Shown here: in pieces, positions 6,706-10,654 of the stretch
Layout of the letters: every line of letters begins with the position of its first letter
Position numbering within the stretch: the stretch's first letter is position 1
Source: an uncultured Streptococcus sp.
GTDB lineage: Bacteria > Bacillota > Bacilli > Lactobacillales > Streptococcaceae
Assembly: GCA_934215455.1 (NCBI GenBank)
Contig: CAKPZX010000049.1
Location: 1 to 10,654, forward strand
Length of the DNA stretch: 10,654 nt
Reading direction: 5' to 3'
Program-made: the position numbers and the translations under genes
The notes under the pieces: generated by a model
Seen by the model: only the letters and a program-made list of their open reading frames with translations
Databases searched by the model: none
Told to the model about the DNA's origin: nothing

Positions 6706-7131
6706 TTAGGAAGTTGCTAACTGATCTAACCAAGCCTTACAGCCGCTCAGGACTCTGGAATAGGTCTCCTCAAAATCACCGGTATACCACGGATCTGGCA
6801 CACTTTCAGCAGCAAAAAGATGAATCTTGTGCTCTGTCCCTGCAGGAGCCATTTGCTTCAGATCTACTACATTATTTTCGTCCATCCCTAGGATCAAGTC
6901 AAAGTTGTAAAAATCCTCTTCCCTGATCTGTAAGGAAGTCTTGGCTGGATCATACGGGACCTGGTGTTGTTGAAAGATTTTCTGGGTTCCCCGATGGATG
7001 GGATTGCCATGTTCCCAGCTCGAGGTAGCCCGACTTTCAATCTCATACTGATCCGTCAAGTCCTTCATGACAAACTCCGCCATGGGGCTCCGACAAATAT
7101 TTCCTAAGCAGACAAAGACGATTTTTTTCAT
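6706..7131 (-). CDS. Low-molecular-weight protein tyrosine phosphatase
   Basis: The enzyme removes phosphate from protein phosphotyrosine in the cytoplasm through a cysteinyl-phosphate intermediate. The P-loop C-x5-R-S is complete at the N-terminus: Cys8, Arg14 and Ser15 in VCLGNICRSPMAEF. The general acid is Asp113 in DPWYTG. At 141 aa the protein is of normal family length. The frame opens 11 codons earlier, but the start at MKKIVFVCLGN is chosen because the P-loop lies right behind the N-terminus in this family and AGGTGG lies 4 nt upstream. It is the first gene of the unit with the MORN protein and acyltransferase, which suggests a link between phosphorylation signalling and envelope modification. 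It differs from the CpsB/Wzb-type manganese phosphatases of capsule loci; no kinase gene is present here. Confidence 0.93.
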   Translation of the reverse strand: MKKIVFVCLGNICRSPMAEFVMKDLTDQYEIESRATSSWEHGNPIHRGTQKIFQQHQVPYDPAKTSLQIREEDFYNFDLILGMDENNVVDLKQMAPAGTEHKIHLFAAESVPDPWYTGDFEETYSRVLSGCKAWLDQLATS

Positions 7132-7179
7132 GATTCCACCTAACTCCTTGTTCGGACTGCCCAACCTAGCTGAGCTCTT

Positions 7180-7200
7180 GGCTTTCCACTATGGAAAACC
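7180..7200 (-). other. Hairpin in the leader of the phosphatase mRNA
   Basis: A 9-bp stem with one G-T pair, GGTTTTCCA / TGGAAAGCC on the minus strand, closes the loop TAG. It lies in the predicted 5' leader, between the promoter and the ribosome binding site. No T run follows, so it is not an intrinsic terminator. It could affect mRNA stability or be a protein target. Confidence 0.4.
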
Positions 7201-7214
7201 AGCATACTATTACT

Positions 7215-7223
7215 ATTATAACA
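7215..7223 (-). promoter_or_regulatory. Extended -10 promoter of the phosphatase-MORN-acyltransferase unit
   Basis: TGT-TATAAT on the minus strand is a perfect -10 with the TGn extension, which lets sigma-A dispense with a good -35. TTGTCA is upstream but at a 20-nt spacing. The leader to the phosphatase ATG would be about 75 nt. Confidence 0.7.
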
Positions 7224-7263
7224 GAAATGTGACAGAAAGATGACAAAGTGGCTCCATCATTTT

Positions 7264-7296
7264 AAAGAAAAATCAGATTCCTTTTTCAAATCTGAT
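7264..7296 (-). terminator. Terminator of the ruvB - nucleotidyltransferase unit
   Basis: ATCAGATT / AATCTGAT (7272-7279 with 7289-7296) form an 8-bp stem around a 9-nt loop. It is followed on the minus strand by TTTTCTTT. It lies 8 nt after the nucleotidyltransferase stop and ahead of the next promoter. Confidence 0.75.
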
Positions 7297-7304
7297 CTGT
7301 TTCT

Positions 7305-7871
7305 CTATTTTGGAAAACGAACCTCTAATAGAGGCCATTTACTCTGCCAATTTTTCTTTTTCATCCGCTCTGTATAAACCGCTAAACGCTCGGGGCTGGC
7401 TAAAAAATGCGGAGTCGGCTGAACGATGAAGTCTTCGATATCCCTTGTCCCATAAGGGAGAAAGAGCTCTAGCCGACCATCTTTCCTTAAGCGAACTGCA
7501 AGAGCTGTACACTGCTCGGGGTATTTAGAAACCGCATCACAGACACTGCGATAAGGATCCGTCCCAGGACTATGCTGGTGCATATAGACTTGATTTTTGA
7601 CTTCCCAAGCGTACTGGGGATAGGTCTTCTTTAATTCCTGCTCGATCTGGAGAGTCTCCTCATAGCTGATCGTAGGATCATAAAAGACCAGATCCATATC
7701 CGTCGTCGCATCAAACCCTGGTCTTCCAGAGAGCCGGTTCCAGATGAAATTGCGCACTGCCCCCGCTGCTAACCAGGCATCTGCCAAGTCTAGATCTCGA
7801 ATAATGGCCAAGACAGTCATCATCTCCGGATCCGCTTGGATCTGTTCTACTATCGCTTTTTCCGTCAGCAT
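7305..7871 (-). CDS. Nucleotidyltransferase-family protein (NTP_transf_6 / DUF925 type)
   Basis: At 188 aa it resembles the small bacterial family PF06042, whose substrate is not known. The core shows the minimal nucleotidyltransferase layout: WLAAGAVRNFIWNRL (33-47) followed by FDATTDMDLVFYD (53-65), where Asp58 and Asp60 are the likely metal-binding pair. The rest is mixed alpha/beta with PYGTRDIEDFIVQPTPHF (139-156), another conserved-looking stretch near the C-terminus. No membrane or signal sequence is present. It starts 6 nt after the ruvB stop, with GGAG in the last ruvB codons and AGAAG closer, so it is probably translated from the ruvB transcript. No role in recombination is implied by the sequence. 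Family assignment is from memory of motif and length. Confidence 0.82.
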   Translation of the reverse strand: MLTEKAIVEQIQADPEMMTVLAIIRDLDLADAWLAAGAVRNFIWNRLSGRPGFDATTDMDLVFYDPTISYEETLQIEQELKKTYPQYAWEVKNQVYMHQHSPGTDPYRSVCDAVSKYPEQCTALAVRLRKDGRLELFLPYGTRDIEDFIVQPTPHFLASPERLAVYTERMKKKNWQSKWPLLEVRFPK

Positions 7872-7877
7872 CTTCTT

Positions 7878-8876
7878 CTAGTCTCCATTGTAGGGATAAC
7901 CCAGGTGTTCATAGGCCTTGCGGGTCGCCACGCGCCCTGTCCGGGTCCGCATGATAAAGCCTTTTTGAATCAAGTAAGGCTCATACATGTCCTCAACGGT
8001 CTCTCGCTCTTCAGCAATATTGACCGATAGAGTCCCAAGCCCGACCGGGCCACCGCCGTACATTTCAATCATGGTACGCAGGATCTTTTGATCGACATAG
8101 TCCAGTCCTTCATGATCCACATCCAGCATAGAGAGGGCCTTATCTGTAATAGTATCGTCAATCAAGCCATCGCCCATGATCTGGGCAAAATCGCGCACCC
8201 GTTTGAGCAAGCGGTTGGCAATCCGAGGAGTCCCACGACTACGAAGAGAAAGCTCTTCGGCAGCTTCGTGGGTAATCTCCATCTCAAAGATCTCGGCAGT
8301 CCGCTCGACAATCTCTGTCAAATCATCTTGCTCATAGTATTCCATGTGCCCCGTAATCCCAAAGCGAGCGCGCAAGGGATTGGACAGCATACCAGCTCGC
8401 GTTGTCGCCCCAATCAAAGTGAAAGGAGGAAGGTCCAGATGGACACTCCGGCTGCTCTCACCAGCGCCAATCATGATATCGATGTAAAAATCTTCCATGG
8501 CGCTATAGAGCACTTCTTCAACTGACATAGGAAGACGATGGATCTCATCGATAAAGAGGACATCCCCCGGCTCTAGATCATTGAGGATAGCTACCAAGTC
8601 ACCAGCCTTTTCAATGACAGGACCGGAAGTCTGCTTGAGATTGACGCCCAGTTCATTGGCAATGACAAAGGCCATGGTGGTTTTCCCCAGCCCCGGAGGG
8701 CCAAAAAGAAGGACATGATCCAGCGCTTCATCCCGAAGCTTGGCTGCCTCAATAAAGATTTTCAGCTGGTCCTTGACCTTATCCTGACCGATATATTCAT
8801 GTAAATATTGCGGGCGCAGCGTCCGTTCAACGGCCTCTTCATCGCCCATGATTTCATTGTCTAAAATTCTACTCAT
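7878..8876 (-). CDS. ruvB: Holliday junction branch-migration ATPase RuvB
   Basis: RuvB is the hexameric motor that, with RuvA, drives branch migration of Holliday junctions in recombinational repair. The 332-aa protein is complete: Walker A GPPGLGKT (59-66), Walker B with Asp110-Glu111 in FIDEIH, sensor 1 GATTR (156-160), the NPLRARFG arginine-finger region (166-173), sensor 2 GTPRIANRL (215-223) and the C-terminal winged-helix DNA-binding domain (about 255-332). [14 protein letters not shown] is the usual streptococcal N-terminus. A frame extension of 13 codons to MVPKV has no ribosome binding site and runs through the -10 box, so it is rejected. The chosen ATG also has no Shine-Dalgarno; it is 7 nt after the -10, so the mRNA is probably leaderless. 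The nucleotidyltransferase gene follows 6 nt downstream. Confidence 0.98.
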   Translation of the reverse strand: MSRILDNEIMGDEEAVERTLRPQYLHEYIGQDKVKDQLKIFIEAAKLRDEALDHVLLFGPPGLGKTTMAFVIANELGVNLKQTSGPVIEKAGDLVAILNDLEPGDVLFIDEIHRLPMSVEEVLYSAMEDFYIDIMIGAGESSRSVHLDLPPFTLIGATTRAGMLSNPLRARFGITGHMEYYEQDDLTEIVERTAEIFEMEITHEAAEELSLRSRGTPRIANRLLKRVRDFAQIMGDGLIDDTITDKALSMLDVDHEGLDYVDQKILRTMIEMYGGGPVGLGTLSVNIAEERETVEDMYEPYLIQKGFIMRTRTGRVATRKAYEHLGYPYNGD

Positions 8877-8883
8877 ACAGTCT

Positions 8884-8892
8884 ATTATAGCA
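8884..8892 (-). promoter_or_regulatory. Extended -10 promoter of ruvB, placed for a leaderless mRNA
   Basis: TGC-TATAAT on the minus strand is a perfect extended -10. Only seven bases (AGACTGT) separate it from the ruvB ATG, so initiation at the normal distance would begin at or one base before the A of the start codon. No good -35 hexamer is seen at 16 to 18 nt. Confidence 0.75.
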
Positions 8893-9050
8893 AAAAATGA
8901 TACCTTCGGTACCATAAATAGAATGTGTTTTTTAAAGATCCTAGTTCACACCGTCGTTCGTTAGAAAAAGTTGAACAGTTGCCCTCATTGCCAACCTTTC
9001 TTTTTATTATACGGTCCCTTCTTCTTCATACCTCGCTCACCATTTCACTT

Positions 9051-9056
9051 TATAAT
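9051..9056 (+). promoter_or_regulatory. Probable -10 box of the lipoprotein pair
   Basis: A perfect TATAAT lies 50 nt before the chosen start of the first lipoprotein. No convincing -35 or TGn extension accompanies it. The 230-nt divergent gap between ruvB and the lipoprotein gene holds no other gene; TTGAAC (8971) and TTGCCA (8988) are -35-like but badly spaced. Confidence 0.4.
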
Positions 9057-9106
9057 TATTTCCTTTAATGATAAAATTAAAGCAACAAGGTTTAGGAGGT
9101 AAATTT

Positions 9107-9829
9107 ATGTTTACTAAAACAAAGAAGATCCTTTTCGGTTTCTTGGCATTCTTTGCAGTGCTCCTCATTGCGGGATGTCAGTCTTCTCCATCGCAGTCTT
9201 CTAAAACAAATAAGTCTTCTCAAACAGATAAATCTCCTCAAACAATAAAAGCACCACAAGATCTTACAAAGGATCAACAAGGAATTTGGAAATGGACTGA
9301 CCAACAAATGACCATTCAGAAAGTATTCCTAGCTTCTAATATCAAAAAACTTGCCGCTGTACTGATGCTTGATGACTTCGATAAGGTTAAGATGACGATG
9401 ACTATTAAAGATAAAACCGTTGAATTGAAGTACCATTTTGATTACAGAGAACTGTATGAGGATCAAGCATTTGCAACAGGAGAGAACAAAGCAAATTATG
9501 AATCGTATTTAAAAAATAAAACTGCTGAATTTAAGAACTATATTCCAAATTTGAAACATACAAAGATTACTCTTGACGAACCTAATTATGCCTATGATTA
9601 CTCTCTGACTGGCGAAATCGATACGCAGAAACACACTATTACGTTCCCTGAAACACCTACATTTTTAAGTAGAATTGTTATGGGAACCACGTATAACTCG
9701 CTTGTACCCATTACTTATACTTACACCGTTGAAGGTAACCAACTAACACTTTATGCTGAAGGTAATGATGAACAAAGTCATTTTAGAGTAATACGTCTTC
9801 GTTTCAATTACGTAGGAGACAAACATTAG
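9107..9829 (+). CDS. Lipoprotein of unknown function, first of a tandem paralogous pair
   Basis: The 240-aa product has a lipoprotein signal: basic MFTKTKK, hydrophobic core (8-20) and lipobox IAGC with Cys24 as the lipidated residue, so it should be anchored on the outer face of the membrane. Residues 25-50 are a Ser/Lys/Gln/Thr linker built from three copies of a six-residue unit. The body (about 55-240) alternates short beta-like stretches with a helical segment (115-150) and has no cysteine. It shares a block with the next gene, TITFPETP...VPITYTYTVEGNQLTLYAE (177-218), marking them as paralogues. The frame opens 13 codons earlier, but AGGAGGT (9094-9100) 6 nt before this ATG and the signal peptide structure fix the start. 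I do not recognise the family; the beta-rich body may be a lipocalin-like barrel. Adhesion, stress or binding roles are only guesses. Confidence 0.9.
   Translation: MFTKTKKILFGFLAFFAVLLIAGCQSSPSQSSKTNKSSQTDKSPQTIKAPQDLTKDQQGIWKWTDQQMTIQKVFLASNIKKLAAVLMLDDFDKVKMTMTIKDKTVELKYHFDYRELYEDQAFATGENKANYESYLKNKTAEFKNYIPNLKHTKITLDEPNYAYDYSLTGEIDTQKHTITFPETPTFLSRIVMGTTYNSLVPITYTYTVEGNQLTLYAEGNDEQSHFRVIRLRFNYVGDKH
9197..9250 (+). repeat. Three tandem copies of an 18-nt unit in the lipoprotein linker
   Basis: Copies at 9197-9214, 9215-9232 and 9233-9250 encode SSKTNK, SSQTDK and SPQTIK. They differ at several bases but keep the 18-nt period and the reading frame, so copy-number change would lengthen or shorten the linker without breaking the gene. 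Confidence 0.75.
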
Positions 9830-9844
9830 AAGGAGTGATCAATC

Positions 9845-10570
9845 ATGAACAATATGAAAAAAAGTTCCCTATGGATGTTTTCCCTTCTTGCTCTTCTATT
9901 TGTATCAGGATGCGGGCAACAGAAACAACAACAGCAGCAACAACAAACAACCGCTGAGACTACAGCAGTTGCAGAAACTACCACAGTAGCACCGACCCCA
10001 GTCTCACTCGAAGGGGACTGGAAAGCTGTAGATTTTAGAGATACAGTGGAACGTACTTTCTTAATTTATTATGGTGATGCTAATAGTCGATTAAAGGTTA
10101 CTGAAGCCTTCCAAGATATCGTTCCGACTCTAAAAATTACAGGAACAGATGTAACTTATTCTTATAGCGCTGATATGAATAAGTATATTGATTTTTATGC
10201 TGAACAGAATAAAGATGAATATCCTACAAAAGAAGAAGCAACTGCCATCCTTCTAGGCGTAAGAGAAAAGAAATTTGGAAGTTTTAAACATCAAACTGGA
10301 ACGTTTGATAACGATACAAAAGTGTTAACTGCAACGTTAAATGATGGGGTTTTAAACGAGAATGCAAAAACGATCGTATTCCCTGAAGTTCCAAACATCT
10401 TTGGAGTTCTACCACTTTATATAAATTCTACAGACGTACCAATTACTTATCACTACGAATTGAATGGTGACATCCTTACAATTTACGCTGAAAAAACATT
10501 CGAAGAAACAGGAGCACATCTCGTTTATCCAATGAAATTCAAGAAAGTTTCAGATCCTAAAACTAATTAA
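9845..10570 (+). CDS. Lipoprotein of unknown function, second of the tandem pair
   Basis: The 241-aa product begins MNNMKKSSLWMFSLLALLF and has lipobox VSGC with Cys23 as the lipidated residue. Directly after it come a run of seven Gln (28-34) and a Thr/Ala/Glu linker with the repeat AETTAV/AETTTV, then a body from about residue 55. The body matches the upstream lipoprotein most clearly at TIVFPEVP...VPITYHYELNGDILTIYAE (176-216), and both have a W-K near the start of the body and a helical middle. AAGGAG lies 9 nt before the ATG, 15 nt after the first gene, so the two are one transcript. Divergence elsewhere is large, so the duplication is old or under diversifying selection. No enzyme motif is visible; an exposed binding or structural role is the most that can be inferred. 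Confidence 0.9.
   Translation: MNNMKKSSLWMFSLLALLFVSGCGQQKQQQQQQQTTAETTAVAETTTVAPTPVSLEGDWKAVDFRDTVERTFLIYYGDANSRLKVTEAFQDIVPTLKITGTDVTYSYSADMNKYIDFYAEQNKDEYPTKEEATAILLGVREKKFGSFKHQTGTFDNDTKVLTATLNDGVLNENAKTIVFPEVPNIFGVLPLYINSTDVPITYHYELNGDILTIYAEKTFEETGAHLVYPMKFKKVSDPKTN
9926..9946 (+). repeat. CAA/CAG tract coding for seven glutamines
   Basis: Seven consecutive CAA or CAG codons follow the lipidated cysteine by four residues. Mixed codons make it less slippage-prone than a pure repeat, but in-frame length change by three bases is plausible. Confidence 0.8.
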
Positions 10571-10584
10571 ATAGCTCACTGAGA

Positions 10585-10632
10585 GTGGGACAGAAATCGG
10601 TAATTCGTTAGAATTCGATTTCGTCGTCCCAC
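10585..10632. repeat. Interspersed streptococcal intergenic inverted repeat
   Basis: GTGGGAC (10585-10591) pairs with GTCCCAC (10626-10632), GAAATCG (10593-10599) with CGATTTC (10616-10622), and AATTC (10602-10606) with GAATT (10611-10615), giving a long interrupted hairpin that starts 15 nt after the second lipoprotein stop. The same GTGGGACAGAAATCG motif recurs between genes in mitis/sanguinis-group streptococci, as I recall. No T run follows, so it is not a classical terminator, though it could act as one or as an mRNA-end stabiliser. The sequence after it (CCTCCGCACAGTTGAGTAGGGCT) runs off the window and may be part of the same element. Confidence 0.6.
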
Positions 10633-10654
10633 CTCCGCACAGTTGAGTAGGGCT

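Noticed and set aside
7132..7164. Upstream start of the phosphatase adding 11 residues
   Set aside because: The catalytic P-loop should lie almost at the N-terminus, and the inner ATG has AGGTGG upstream.
8088..8525. Plus-strand frame of 145 codons opposite ruvB
   Set aside because: It is a mirror of the strongly coding ruvB frame; the product has no recognisable domain and no start signals.
8877..8915. Upstream ruvB start giving [13 protein letters not shown]
   Set aside because: No Shine-Dalgarno precedes it, the region contains the TGCTATAAT promoter box, and the family starts at MSRILDNE.
8957..10613. Shared TTCGTTAGAA in the ruvB-lipoprotein gap and in the terminal repeat
   Set aside because: A 10-base match is expected many times by chance in a window this size, and the flanks do not match.
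1..10654. CRISPR array, transposase, tRNA or rRNA genes
   Set aside because: No regularly spaced direct repeats, transposase-like frames or recognisable cloverleaf or rRNA sequences were seen on reading both strands.

Overview
The window looks like a chromosomal segment of a Streptococcus, probably of the mitis/sanguinis type. The RuvB, 883-residue AdhE and low-molecular-weight phosphatase proteins are typically streptococcal. The order ruvB - phosphatase - MORN protein - membrane acyltransferase - adhE matches an arrangement I recall from other streptococci such as S. pyogenes. The right edge carries a GTGGGACAGAAATCG-type inverted repeat of the kind scattered between genes in these species. 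All of this is by recognition; no search was run.

Layout, left to right. (1) 1-1175, minus strand: three tightly packed genes for small, charged, helix-rich proteins (the last cut by the window edge). They resemble the helper genes that precede LXG toxins of type VIIb secretion, but that is an inference. (2) 1366-4480, minus strand: adhE (883 aa bifunctional aldehyde/alcohol dehydrogenase) with a perfect 9-bp-stem terminator. Its 402-bp upstream region holds a strong promoter, a Rex (NADH/NAD+ sensor) operator over the transcription start, several more Rex half-sites and a full-consensus CcpA cre box. (3) 4395-7223, minus strand: a compact unit of low-molecular-weight protein tyrosine phosphatase, a one-pass membrane MORN-repeat protein and an OatA-like acyltransferase/SGNH protein. 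It has its own extended -10 promoter and its own terminator. (4) 7264-8892, minus strand: ruvB plus a small nucleotidyltransferase-like gene 6 nt downstream, ending in a terminator. The ruvB promoter sits so close to the ATG that the message is probably leaderless. (5) 8893-10654, plus strand: two tandem paralogous lipoproteins of unknown function with low-complexity, repeat-built linkers after the lipidated cysteine, then the intergenic repeat.

Functionally, most of the window is housekeeping: recombination, mixed-acid fermentation under redox and carbon control, and cell-envelope modification with a signalling phosphatase. The accessory parts are the two ends: the putative secretion-helper cluster on the left and the lipoprotein pair on the right. 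The best candidates for something undescribed are those two ends, the multi-site adhE control region, the leaderless ruvB start, and the coupling of a membrane-anchored MORN protein to an acyltransferase.
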